Shown here: piece after piece, positions 30,462-40,950 of the stretch | Layout: every line of letters begins with the position of its first letter | Numbering within the stretch: the stretch's first letter is position 1 | NCBI GenBank assembly: GCA_031772625.1 | Contig: CM062819.1 | Coordinates: 1,236,015,897 to 1,236,079,896, forward strand | DNA length: 64,000 nt | Reading direction: 5' to 3' | Origin: Pinus tabuliformis | Lineage: Eukaryota; Streptophyta; Pinopsida; Pinales; Pinaceae | Program-made: the position numbers and the translations under genes | The notes under the pieces: model-generated | Told to the model about the DNA's origin: nothing | Seen by the model: only the letters and a program-made list of their open reading frames with translations | Database searches by the model: none

Positions 30462-32405
30462 ATGACGAACCCTAGCTCCGCCATTTCCACGCACTCGGCC
30501 GCCGTCGGCTCTTGGCATGCTCTGAGCAAGAAGGGGATCGAGCGATCTGGGCAAAGACCAAGAGGCTGTCTCTCAGCTGCGGATCCGCAACATGACCACG
30601 CCATGAACACCGGCTCGAACCCCAGCACTGCTGCCGCCATGCCTCATGCCGCCGTTGGGTCACAGATTGTTCCGGCTGCGAAGGGGTTGGAGAGATCTGA
30701 GCAAAGATCAAGGGGTTTTCACTCAGAGGCAGGCACACATGATCACCACATCATGAACACTGTTGCCGCAGATCTAAACGGGCCTGCAAACCTCTTAGCC
30801 GAGAGCTCAGGAAAAGCCCGGCCCCGACCCCCTGCTTCTACGGCATGCCTGTGCAGCCCCCTTCCGTTGGATGGAGCAGCGGACAAGAAAGCTCCTGCAG
30901 ATCCCTCAGCTTTTACTCTGATCATGGCTTCCAGAAAGGAAGGGACAGCACCAAACAGATGCACGCCGCCCCTGCTCACGAGACAAATGCAGGAATCGAA
31001 AGTCCATCAAGGCATTTGCCTACCCTCTCCACAGATCGGTTGGGGAAAGAGGCTTTCAGAATCTTCCCCATCATTCCAGATACAAATCAGGCTCCTTACA
31101 GGCAAAACTATGCTACAATGGGTTTGCCAGACGGATCTAGTGCGGAATCTTAAGCATGCACTGGACATCAAACTGGGGATCCCCTCTGCAGCTCAACGGC
31201 TTCTCTACGAAGGTAAACATCTTGAGGATCTCTTTCCTATTTCTTTTTATGGCATTGAGAAAGACGCATCTATTATCTTAACCCTTCGTCTGAGAGGAGG
31301 AGCTGTGGGAGATCCATCCTCAGCTAAGACGTTTTCGTATAAAGATGCAGTCCACGCCAAGCAGACTGAAAAGACAGATCCACCAGTGCAGACTTCACCC
31401 AAGCCTTTTCTGGTTGACAAAGTGGAGGAGGTCCCCTCAGTTGAGATCTCCTACCCTGATCTTGAAAACGACACCCAGAAATTTGCTGAAAGGGCCATCA
31501 TCTGCAGGTTCAATGGGCTCTGGCCGCGCTCGCAGGATCTTCATGACTGGATCAAGGACAACTGGACTGAACGTTACAAGGTTTACTTCTGTGCAAAGGG
31601 ATATTTTATAGTGCTATTCGATGACCTCGAGCACTGCTACAACGCCCTAGACGAAGGCCCTTGGTTCATGGGTTCAGCGGGCCTTTTCCTAACTCCATGG
31701 TTTCCAGACTTTGACCCAGCTTCAGCAGTCATCACCAAAGCCCCGGTTTGGATCAGACTTCCAAATCTCCCTGTTCACCTGTGGCGTACAGAAGTATACA
31801 GGCAAATAGGCAATGCCTTGGGTAGCTTTCTAACGGGAGATTACAAGAGAGAGCGGCAAGGTCTCTATACATACGCTAGAGTTTGTGTGGAGCTTGATTT
31901 GAGCAAGGGATTGCCAGAGTACATCAATCTCAAGATCAAGGACTTTGTCTGGACCCAGTTTATAGAGTACGAAAACACTGCCTTCAGATGCCGCCATTGT
32001 CACCTAACAGGGCACCTGCATAACTCCTGCCCATCGCTGACAGCAAAAATGAAAAAGGGCCTCTTCGCTCACTCTAAGCCCAAGCGTTGGGCTCCCTGTC
32101 CACCGCCGCCAGCTGGAAGGCCTAGCCCTCCAAGTATGGAAAAGGAGGAAAGAGAGTCAGATCCAGATCAGACGCCTCAGCCGATGGATCCGCCCACGGA
32201 CAATATGGAGCACACCCATGTCTCAGCAAATTCCCAGAAACGTCCCCATGAGACTTCATCCTCCGATTCAGAGAAGGAGTCCCCGATGATAGAGAACTCT
32301 AGTCTTCAAGTTGTTCTAGCCCATCCTACCCATGAAGGCTGGACAAAAGTTAACAAAAAGAAAGGGAAAAAGCATTGCGGTGTAGTTACTGTCCCGCTGG
32401 GGTAA
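30462..32405 (+). CDS. Ubiquitin-like/DUF4283/CCHC ORF1-type protein, 647 aa, intact
   Basis: Residues 1-50 and 51-100 are two diverged copies of one ~50-residue unit (NPS..A...H.AAVGS...KG.ERS.QR.RG...A....MNT). Residues 205-280 align without gaps to ubiquitin over all 76 positions, about 33 identities by eye. Retained are LTGKT, the lysines equivalent to K11, K27, K33, K48 and K63 (K215, K231, K237, K252, K267), QRL, GKxLED and the terminal LRLRGG. That GG (279-280) is followed by Ala, not a stop. Residues 335-470 are a DUF4283 domain (ERAIICRFNGLWPR, GPWFMGSAGLFLTPW, APVWIRLPNLPVHLW). A CX2CX4HX4C zinc knuckle lies at C510-C513-H518-C523, and a Pro-rich, acidic then Lys-rich tail ends the protein. 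DUF4283-CCHC proteins are typical plant LINE ORF1 products, thought to bind element RNA. The ubiquitin fusion suggests cleavage or ubiquitin-receptor binding, which is inference. The start at 30462 is the first ATG of the element. Confidence 0.92.
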   Translation: MTNPSSAISTHSAAVGSWHALSKKGIERSGQRPRGCLSAADPQHDHAMNTGSNPSTAAAMPHAAVGSQIVPAAKGLERSEQRSRGFHSEAGTHDHHIMNTVAADLNGPANLLAESSGKARPRPPASTACLCSPLPLDGAADKKAPADPSAFTLIMASRKEGTAPNRCTPPLLTRQMQESKVHQGICLPSPQIGWGKRLSESSPSFQIQIRLLTGKTMLQWVCQTDLVRNLKHALDIKLGIPSAAQRLLYEGKHLEDLFPISFYGIEKDASIILTLRLRGGAVGDPSSAKTFSYKDAVHAKQTEKTDPPVQTSPKPFLVDKVEEVPSVEISYPDLENDTQKFAERAIICRFNGLWPRSQDLHDWIKDNWTERYKVYFCAKGYFIVLFDDLEHCYNALDEGPWFMGSAGLFLTPWFPDFDPASAVITKAPVWIRLPNLPVHLWRTEVYRQIGNALGSFLTGDYKRERQGLYTYARVCVELDLSKGLPEYINLKIKDFVWTQFIEYENTAFRCRHCHLTGHLHNSCPSLTAKMKKGLFAHSKPKRWAPCPPPPAGRPSPPSMEKEERESDPDQTPQPMDPPTDNMEHTHVSANSQKRPHETSSSDSEKESPMIENSSLQVVLAHPTHEGWTKVNKKKGKKHCGVVTVPLG

Positions 32406-32657
32406 TAGCCAGATAGTTAGTATTTGCTCCCGAATCTTCTGTTATAGCTGAGAATGTATCTTCCTTCCGAGACCGAGGTTGATGAATCCATCATTTCCGG
32501 TCTGTCGGTTTTTTGACTTTCCTGCAGCTCTGTGATTGTATCTCTCTTCCGAGACCGAGGTTGATGATTCCATCATTTCCGGTCTGACGGTTTTTTGACT
32601 CTCCTGTCTGTACTATATTTTACTTAATAGATTTAGTCTTTACCGATAAAAAAAAAA
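32406..32657 (+). promoter_or_regulatory. 3' untranslated region with duplicated hairpin and poly(A) tail
   Basis: Units at about 32456-32537 and 32538-32604. Each folds as CCGAGACCG...CGGTCTGTCGG with an inner TGATG/CATCA stem and is followed by TTTTTTG. An A-run ends the element. In stringent LINE systems a 3' hairpin is what the RT recognises; such a role here is inferred. Confidence 0.65.
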
Positions 32658-32676
32658 AAATTAACCAATTTTTCTA

Positions 32677-35190
32677 GCAAAATAAAATTAAATCCTAAGC
32701 CAGAAAATTAATTAATTACAGTCAAAATTAAAATGTCTAGGAAAATAAATTCTCCAAATGGAAAAATTCGTGGGTCTTGAAAGAATCAATTTTTAAAGGT
32801 CCTCCACCAAGGGAATATTGTCATTTTCAAAAAAAATTGGACCCTTGGACTTTGGTGGTTAAGTCAAAGTAAAATTTTTAAGAAAATTAGCTTTAAATAA
32901 TTAATTTTGAGCTAATGAAAATGGAATTAAATGATAAAGGCGAAAATTCCTCAAAAATGAGAAATCAAGGGCCAAGATTAAAAGATCTTGAAGTATTTAT
33001 CAACGGCCAAGATTATTTTGACAAGGATCAAAGAAATTAACTGTTATTTTTCCATTTGGAAGATTTATCTATAAATTAGAGTCATTTGAGTCTCTAGTCA
33101 TCTTGATCTCTGGCTAGAATCGCTGCTGAAGCATTGTGTAAACTATTGTCCCGCTGGGAACTATTTTTTCTATCATAATAAAAGACTTTGAGGTGCAATT
33201 CAAGGTGTTCTTGCTTATTGATTTGTGGTATGTGCTGACTACGGGCATCTCTATGTTATGTTGAATATTGGTAAGATCTGTTTTTTTCATTAGATGGAGA
33301 TAAAATCATGCCATTTATAGTTTTGGACTAATCTTAGGTGGTTTGATTCCCCACGTGATCTAACAGATTATTTTTTGAGATAAATACATAGTGTTTGCGA
33401 GTACTTTAGTCCTTGGTCTCCAAGTTCACAGACTTGGGCAAGAATCATTGTTGCTTGGATCTCTAGTTTTTATAGATGGATTTAATCTTCGCTTGGGTTA
33501 TAGTGAATCATTAATTTTTCTGAAGCATTTTAGTCATTCTTTCAAGTAAAATAAATTGAAAAAAATATTTTCTCAAAATCCATTTAAAAGCCCACATATA
33601 TTTTGTAAATTAAATTATAATTTATTTTTTCTAACTTGGGTTGGGGTTTTAGATCTATTTTGTATATATTTGGGGTTTGGGTGTTTTTATTTTCATTTTT
33701 TGCAGGTTGGATCAAGGGATCAAGTGAGAGAAGTGCTAGATCTAGGCCCTTGAGATTAAGATCTAGTCTCTATACAATTTTGCAAAGCCATTTACTGAAG
33801 ATTTGACGGCAAAATTCAGATCTGGAAATTTTCAAGATACGGGTTTTCAATTTTTTATCTCCTCTTGCCATTTCAGCCCCCGATCTATCATTTCAGCCCA
33901 TTTATCCCCACAAATTGGTTTTCCTTAGCCTTGTTCTCCAATTCTTGGCCTCTTTTGCCCCAAAATTGACCTGAAACCCTAAGCTGAAGTTTTAAGGCTA
34001 AATACTTGGCGGTTTTGCAGGATTAAGGTCTCAAAATTCATATTTAGCAAGCGGCAAGGTAATCCCAAAATTTCAACGATTTTCAACGGTGGGATCTTCA
34101 AGGACTTGGGCCTAGAGTTTGACTTTCAAACCCTCATTTTACTTCAATTTCATTACAGCAGTTAAATCACAAATAATTAGACCCTAAAATCAAATTCTAT
34201 ATGGTCAAAACTGTTTAGAATTGCAAAATCTTCATTTTCACAATTTTTTGTTACTTGGGCATCTCTAATTTGACCTAGACCTGACATGTCAGCTAGCTGG
34301 AAATTTCTGCATAACTGTAAAAAATCAAATATGAACATTTTTGAATCACATCTTAATTAAAGTCTAAAAAATCTGAATTTTCATTTTTTCGGCAAACTTA
34401 CTATTTTAGACATTGTGGGGATTATCTGTAGTATTTTTAGTTTGTTGATTTGTCATTAATACACTGTTGTCATAAACTTATCAGTTCTGAAAATTGCTGA
34501 ATCAAACTCTCCTAAAGCCGTCAAATTGGAAATTTTCAAGTTTTAGTGTATTTTGCCATTTCTTGAAATATTGGTTATCCATCTTTGGCAATTTTATCTT
34601 GCTGATTTGTCACTATTTCACTGCTAAAATAAGTATATCAGATCTGAATTTTTCTTAGTCAAGCGCTAAAAAAAATCTTAAAAATTTGATTTTCCTCAAG
34701 TTTGGCAATTTTTACTATTTGTTAGGCATTTTGGGGCATTGATGCTGACATCATTATGTGCTGATCTGTGGGTTAACTTCCTGCTGCAATTTATACTTCA
34801 GATCTGATTTTGCTTAAGATACATCTTGGGAAGGCTAACATACATAATTTTCTAAGTTGGCATATTTTTGTGATCTTGGGCAAGCATAAGCATTGTTGGT
34901 TTAGTATTTTCTTACTGCTGTTATAACATTGATCAGGTCTGAATTCTCTGAATATTTATTGTTGAGATACATCTGAAATTGGCTAATCTCATTGATCTCA
35001 TAGCTTGGCATAACATCTTGTGTTAATTGGTGAATTGGTTACTTGAAGTTTACACGTGTACCTCTTGAAGCTTATCTTGTTTAAGATTGCATCATAACAT
35101 TGTTAAGTACTCTTAAGATAAATCTCACATAAGTACTTAAGTAATCTAACCAATCTTAATCCAAGATAGCAGTCATTCATAATCTCTTGC
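32677..35190. other. AT-rich non-coding DNA around the copia-D insertion
   Basis: No coding match on either strand. A TATA-like element near 33069 and AATAAAAG near 33176 could be promoter and polyadenylation signals of an unclassified LTR. 33540-33760 has long T-runs. The part from 34200 is an array of diverged repeats, listed separately. Confidence 0.4.
34200..34960 (+). repeat. Diverged tandem array, period about 150-165 bp
   Basis: The pair of words T(T/G)CTGAT(T/C)TGT and ATCAG(A/T)TCTGAATTTT recurs near 34440-34495, 34608-34655, 34758-34815 and (more weakly) 34905-34945, with TTGGCAATTTT/TTCGGCAAACT between. Similarity between copies is low, so the array is old. Confidence 0.5.
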
Positions 35191-35195
35191 ATAAG

Positions 35196-36240
35196 TGTTA
35201 AATTTGGCAACTAGGGTCAAACATAACTTTGGACAGCTCTTATGAGGCAGCTGATATCTTTCTTGGATTCCTCGAGAAGTGTAGGATTGATTTATAGATC
35301 ATATTATTCTGACATGTACAAATGAAGTTATGAATTTATTTTGATTATGAACAAATTGTCAAGGTCGACCAGCCATCGAATTAGCCTCCTCCAGCATTCA
35401 ACGTTGCATATAAATACAAGGTGTCTCCTCCTCATTTTGGCATCTCATCTCATTCATCTTTCTCTCTCTCATCTTGATTGGGTATAGATTTCTGGGCCTC
35501 TCTCTATCCACATGTGCGAAAGGAACACTGTCTTTTCTAGCTGATGTGTTGACCACATTTGACCAAAATTTCAGGAGGCCGAAATTTCAGGTGACCGAAA
35601 TTTCAGGAGACCGAAATTTCAGGAGGCTGACTTTGACCAGTGTTGACCCTGTTGACTTCAGTTTTGTGAGGGAGACTTCTGTTTGGGTAGGCCATTGTTC
35701 TGGGCACAAAAACCGAGGCAATTTTACCTTGCATTGACCAGCGTTGACTTCCCTAATTCAGGTTGCTGCGTTGACTTGTGTTGACCAGATTTGCCTAGTT
35801 ATTTTCGGACTGTTTTGGGCTGCATTATCTTGCTATTGGAGGCCGAGTTGACCAAGGTTGACCGAGTTGTTTTGGAGGTCAATTTCAGCCCTGTTGACCA
35901 GCGTTGACTTTCTAGTTAGGGCTTTCTGTTTCTGTTGTTTTGACTGATCAGTTTGGGCAAGTGAATATTGTAAATTGTACTCTCTCTCTGCTGAACTTTT
36001 GAAGAATTATAAGAAGAATTGATCAAGGGTTTCCCCACATTGGGGTTTGTCCCTGGCTGGTGCCATATCTTGTGTCCTCTTGTGTTGGCTTGTCTTCTAC
36101 TATTATTGTTTATGTTCTATCTGCATTTTACTATCATGTTGATGTGATTGTTATACTGGATATGATATTGGGCTAATAAAGAAAATTGAAGTAAAATTGC
36201 TCTAAGCATAGAACATACCATTGTTATCCTAAAATTAACA
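35196..36240 (+). repeat. Copia-D 5' LTR (1045 bp)
   Basis: TGTTAAATTTGGCAACTAGGG...AAATTAACA. TATA box TATAAATA at 35409-35416. A short tandem array based on (A/G)CCGAAATTTCAGGAG lies at about 35566-35632. At least ten TTGACC/TTGACT motifs lie between 35550 and 35915, downstream of the TATA box. Confidence 0.95.
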
Positions 36241-36252
36241 TGGTATCAGAGC
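36241..36252 (+). other. Copia-D primer binding site
   Basis: Exact TGGTATCAGAGC immediately after the LTR. Confidence 0.93.
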
Positions 36253-36329
36253 TGAGGTGAAGACAAAGCCCAAGCAAGAGTGAAGAGCAATCACTAAGAG
36301 GAGCAATCACTGATCAAGAACAAGTCTCA

Positions 36330-36500
36330 ATGGCCTCCACATCCTACTTCAAGTCTGATGATAAGCTTCATGATAAGTCTGATTATCATGCATGGAAGAT
36401 GTCTCTTGATTTGACTTTAGAAGGGCAAGATGTCATGGATTATGTGCAAGGAAAGATTATGAAACCTCCTTCATCAGGGATTCTATTCATAAGCACTTAG
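36330..36500 (+). pseudogene. Copia-D gag N terminus, frameshifted
   Basis: The ATG at 36330 opens the family gag (MASTSYFKSDDKLHDK, DYHAWKMSLDLTLEGQDVMDYVQGK). After KPPSS, about 60 bases found in copia-E and -B (the NAPAPAKTKYKKGEVKAKKIIRDS region) are missing. The deletion junction is a repeated ATCAGG-like word, and the frame runs into a TAG near 36498. Confidence 0.88.
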
Positions 36501-36517
36501 GTGCTTACATCTCCGAT

Positions 36518-38857
36518 TTGAATACATCAAAGGAGATATATGACAGGTTGGTTGGCATGTTCAAATCTAGCAATGCAAATCAATTTCTTTTCTTCAAGAA
36601 CAAGCTGAAGGATATAAAGAAGGGAAAAGGTGAGTATATTCAATCCTATTTCATGAGGATTACCGAGATCAAAAATGATCTTCTTTCGATTGGTGAAGCT
36701 ATTGCTGACAAGGAGCTCACTCTCATTGCCCTTGGAGGTCTTCCTCCCAAATGGCATGTGTTAAACACTACTATTCTCAATAACGACAGAATTCCAGGTT
36801 TTGAAGAATTGTTGACTAGATGTTCTCAAGAAGAAACAAGGATGATGGAATTGGAGATGTCTTCGTATAGAAATAATCCTACCGCATTCTCCGCTCATGC
36901 CAAGAGGAAGAATAATGCAGTTTCAAAGAAGCAAAGTCAAGGAAGACCGAGATTCAAAAATGGAAGGAAGGGAGGATGCTTCGTTTGCAACAAGTTTGGT
37001 CACTATGCTAGGGAGTGTCCAAATAGAAGGGACACAACTCATGATGATGATCAAAATCACTCCAGGGGCAACAACAACAATCAAAGGAACGGCAGGTTCA
37101 ACAACAAAGGGAAAAGGAATGCTTCCGCTACTCAACTTGAAAATGATCAAGCTTGTAAAAGAACAAGAAACCCCAGGTATGATGAGTCTAACGTCATAAA
37201 TTCTAAGCAAAAAGAATTTTATCTTATATCTGCCCTCTCTACTGCCTCTCCTCTAGATACTTTGGGAAATTGGTTGATTGATAGTGGTGCCTCAAGGCAC
37301 TTCACCGGGTACAAGAAAGTTCTTTCAAATCTAATAGAGAAGGATACAAATTTGGAAATTATCCTTAGAGACAATGCCACCTATCTCGTGAAGGGAGTTG
37401 GGAATGTTACCCTTCAATTGAATCAAGGTAACATTGTTCATCTTCAAGAAGTACTATATGTACCTAATCTAAAGAAGAATCTAGTGTCTATCTCGGCGAT
37501 GGAAGACAAAGGATTCAAGATGGCATTCATCGATGGAAAGGTACATGTGTGGAAAAGAAATTTCAAAGAAGCATTTACTCTTGGATTCAGGGTTGATATT
37601 TTATATCAAGTTGGAGGAAGTCCACCGAGAGCCATGTCTTGCAACACATCTCTTCAATCCGAACTATGGCACCGAAGGTTTGCTCATCTTTACTATAAGG
37701 CTCTACCCGATGCAAGGAAGATGGTTACAGGTATGCCCAAATTAAAAATAGAGCATGAAGGTGTATGTCAGGGATGTGCCGAGGGAAAACATACAAGGGG
37801 ACCATTCCCCTCAAGTGATACCGATACCAAGACCACAGGGATTTTGCAATTGGTTCATTCTGATCTATCTCATATGTTGCCTGTGACATCCTTAGGAGGA
37901 TATTTATATTATGTTGTCTTTGTGGATGACTTCTCTCGCAAAAGTTGGATATATTTCTTGAAGAAGAAGGACGAAATATTCTCATGGTTCCGTGCCTTCA
38001 AACCCTTGGTGGAAAATCAAATAGGGAAGAAGATCAAGATATTGAGGACCGATAATGGAACCGAGTATGAGTCAAATGAATTCAATGACTATTGCAGGGA
38101 AGCTGGAATTAAGAGGGAGATTACCACTGCATATACTCCTGAGCAAAATGGTGTTGTTGAAAGGAAGAATCGTTCCATTATAGAAGCCACTCGTGCCATG
38201 CTTCATGATCAAGGACTTCCAAAGTTCCTATGGGGAGAAGCTGCCAACACTGTTGTGTACATTCAAAATCGATGCCCTCATCAAGCATTGGACTCCAAAA
38301 CTCCCGAAGAAGTTTTCACCAATAAGAAACCTGATGTTTTTCATTTTAGAATTTTTGGTAGTCCCGTTTACTTTCATGTGTCGAAAGAAAAGAGAAGTAA
38401 ATTGGAGGCATCTGGAAAGAAAGGAACTTTTGTGGGCTACAGTGAAACTTCCAAGGCATATAGAATCTATGTGTCTGGTCAAAGAGAAGTAGAGTTGAGT
38501 CATGATGTCACCTTCAATGAGGATGCGGCCCTACAGAAGATTAGCAACCTTCCTATTCCAAGGAAGGACAAAGATGCAGATGCAAGAAATCAAGGAGATT
38601 CGCAGGATGAGTCGATGCCCGATGTTGAAGAACCAATGGATCTCATTGATCCTCCTCCTCATGAGCCCTCCTCCTCCAAAAGGAGACCCTCATGGCTGAG
38701 GGAAACTCGCGAAGATGTCGAGAGACATGTTGCACTGAGGGGGACATTTTGTGAAAGCAAGAAGCCTAATAGGTACCAGGGGTACTTAACTGCTATGAGC
38801 ACCATTATTCAATGTGAACCTTGCTCATTCGAAGAAGCTGTGAAGCAACAAGTATGA
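36518..38857 (+). pseudogene. Copia-D gag-protease-integrase open frame (779 codons)
   Basis: Begins within gag at NTSKEIYDRLVGMF; the ATG here is internal, not the native start. In order: gag to about residue 150, CCHC knuckle CFVCNKFGHYAREC, Asn/Arg-rich linker, protease LIDSGASRHFTGYKK (about 252-266), GAG-pre-integrase LWHRRFAHLYYKAL, then integrase with VHSDLSH, TDNGTEYES and TPEQNGVVERKN (all three catalytic acidic residues). The C-terminal domain and linker end at RPSWLRE. The frame stops at a TGA (38855-38857) where KQQVWKD is expected, a Trp-to-stop change before RT. It is the longest surviving copia frame in the window. Confidence 0.92.
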
Positions 38858-40320
38858 AAGGATGTTATAAACGAAGAGTACCAGTCAATTATGAAGAATG
38901 ATGTCTGGGAAGTGGTCCCTAGAACCCAGGACAAATCTGTTGTCACCTCTAAATGGCTCTACAAGGTCAAGCATGGTGTTGATGGAAGTGCTGAGAAGTT
39001 CAAGGCCAGATTTGTTGCTAGAGGCTTCTCTCAAAAGGAAGGTGTAGATTATGATGAGATATTTACACCCATTGCTCGTTATACCACCATTCGTTCGATT
39101 ATAGCCCTTGCTGCCTCCCAAGGATGGAATCTACACCAGATGGATGTCAAGATTGCCTTCTTGCATGGTTCACTTAAGGAGGAAGTCTACGTGGAACAAC
39201 CTAAGGGGTTTGAAGTTCAAGATCGTCAGACACATGTATGCAGGTTGAAGAAATCCCTCTATGGGTTGAAGCAAGCACCCCGGGCTTGGTATGAGAAGAT
39301 TGATAGCTATCTGATGAAGCTAGGATTTACAAGAAGTGAAGTTGATCCGAACCTTTACTTTAAAGTTGAGAATGATAGACCTCTCATCTTGGTACTCTAT
39401 GTGGACGATCTCTTTCTGATAGGTGCAGACCTCTTATTCATCAATGTAAGAGAGAGTTGGCTTCTGAATTTGATATGAAGGACCTAGGACTAATGCATTA
39501 CTTCCTAAGGTTGGAAGTCTGGCAAAAGCCAGGGGAGATTTTCCTTTCTCAAGGAAAATATGTTGTGAAGCTACTTGAAAGATTTGGGATGGTAGACTGC
39601 AAGTCCATGACTACTCCGATGGAACTTAACTTCAAGAAATTATGCGGAGGTGCTATCGGGCCCGATTTTGGAAATCCTTTTGAGTATCGTCAACTCGTGG
39701 GGGCCCTGATGTTCTTGCTGAACTCCCGTCCGAACATATCTTTTGCAGTGAATACATTGAGTCAGTTTATGGTCAAGCCTCATCACATACATTGGATCGC
39801 TGCCAAGAATCTCTTGAGATATCTTCGGGGCACAATTACTTATGCATTGAGATACACTGTCGGGAATGTGACGCTCCATGGTTACTCTGATGCAGACTAG
39901 GCTGGCAGTGTGGTGGATTGCAAAAGCACATCAGGATATTGCTTCTCTCTAGGTTCTACTTCAATATCATGGATGAGCAAGAAGCAGAAGTCGGTTGCTT
40001 TAAGCACCGCTGAGGCTGAATACATTGTTGCTAGTTTGGCCTCCTGTGAGGTTGTCTGGTTGAGGAAGCTCTTTAGTGAGCTGTTTGGACATGTGTTGGA
40101 TACCACCGTGATCTTCTGTGACAACCAGAGTGGGATTCGTCTTTCTGAGAATCTCGTGATTCATGATCGCTCCAATCATATTGATATAAAGTGCCACTTT
40201 ATCCGGGATATGGTACAGCAGGGAGCAATAAGGCTCCATCATGTTGGGACCGATGAGCAGGTCGCCGATATTCTGACGAAGCCCCTCGAGAAGGTCAAAT
40301 TCTTAACCTTCTGTGAATGA
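38858..40320 (+). pseudogene. Copia-D reverse transcriptase and RNase H
   Basis: RT from NDVWEVVPRTQDK, KWLYKVKHG, KARFVARGFSQKE, MDVKIAFLHG (motif A) and LVLYVDDLFLIG (YVDD) to LLFINVRESW, where an indel near 39430 shifts the frame. It continues with MASEFDMKDLGLMHYFL to SDAD. A TAG at 39898-39900 replaces the Trp of DADWAGS. RNase H follows: CKSTSGYCFSLGS, ALSTAEAEYIVAS, FCDNQSGI, HDRSNHIDIKCHFIRD, ADILTKPLEKVKF, ending in a TGA at about 40318. Three lesions. Confidence 0.92.
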
Positions 40321-40950
40321 CTTGGAGTCATGGAGAGACCCTCTTATGAGGGTCCTATATGAGATGGATAGTGAGCTCCGAGAGCTCCGGGGGGCTTGGG
40401 GTACTTCTTGGAGCGATGAGCGACCATAGGGTGACTCACCCTCCCCTAGTGGTGCGATGTGTACAGGGTGAATGGTTCACCTTCCCCCGTGATACCCCAT
40501 GGTGGCATATGCATAGGCTGAGTGGTTCACCCTCCCCTATGGCATATGAGCAAGATGATTGGTTCACCTTCTCCTACCGACACATCCTACCCATGCAGTC
40601 TAGGACTCATGGGAAGTACCTCTCATCTGGCCAATGAGTAGGGAAATGAGGATAGGGACCATAGTATTACTGATGGACGCATCGTGTACTACTGTACTCC
40701 CTATGCTGGGATGTTGATATTGATCTGGGATCAATGGAAACTGACTTCGGGTCGGTTAAGAGTGGTATGACACACTCTCTGATGTTGGAGACCAACTTCG
40801 GGTCAGTGGAGAATGGTATGATACATTCTCGATCATTTCTTCTTTCTTCATGATTCAACAAAGCAGAGCAGAGCATTGCGGAGCAGAGACAAGGATGGTA
40901 CAAATTGTCAAACAGTTTGGCAGGTCATGTTCTCCCTAGTTGAGAGGGAG
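40321..40950 (+). other. Copia-D 3' untranslated region and polypurine tract
   Basis: Four repeats of a TGGTTCACC(C/T)TCCCC-like phrase at 40430-40600, spaced about 55 bases; ends with the polypurine tract at 40938-40950. No gene. Confidence 0.82.

Larger units (their letters stand above)
30412..32676 (+). mobile_element. ORF1-only LINE-type retroposon encoding a ubiquitin-domain protein
   Basis: A target duplication of at least 16 bp, TTAACCAATTTTTCTA (19 bp counting As; 30412-30430 and 32658-32676), brackets 30431-32657. The 3' end is an A-run preceded by TACCGAT. There is a 31-base leader, one intact 647-codon frame (30462-32405) and a 3' untranslated region with two copies (period about 82) of a hairpin-plus-T-run unit. 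Long target duplication and A tail are hallmarks of LINE-type target-primed insertion. There is no ORF2 (endonuclease-RT), and the duplication shows that nothing was lost from the ends after insertion. The element is therefore a non-autonomous half-LINE, comparable in plan to mammalian HAL1. Confidence 0.93.

Noticed and set aside
30472..30979. Minus-strand frames opposite the ubiquitin-type ORF
   Set aside because: Antisense of a GC-richer coding region; the plus frame has recognisable domains.
30019..33250. A Ty3-type LTR beginning TGTAACAACC
   Set aside because: No second copy, no primer site and no end could be found; kept only as a low-confidence note.
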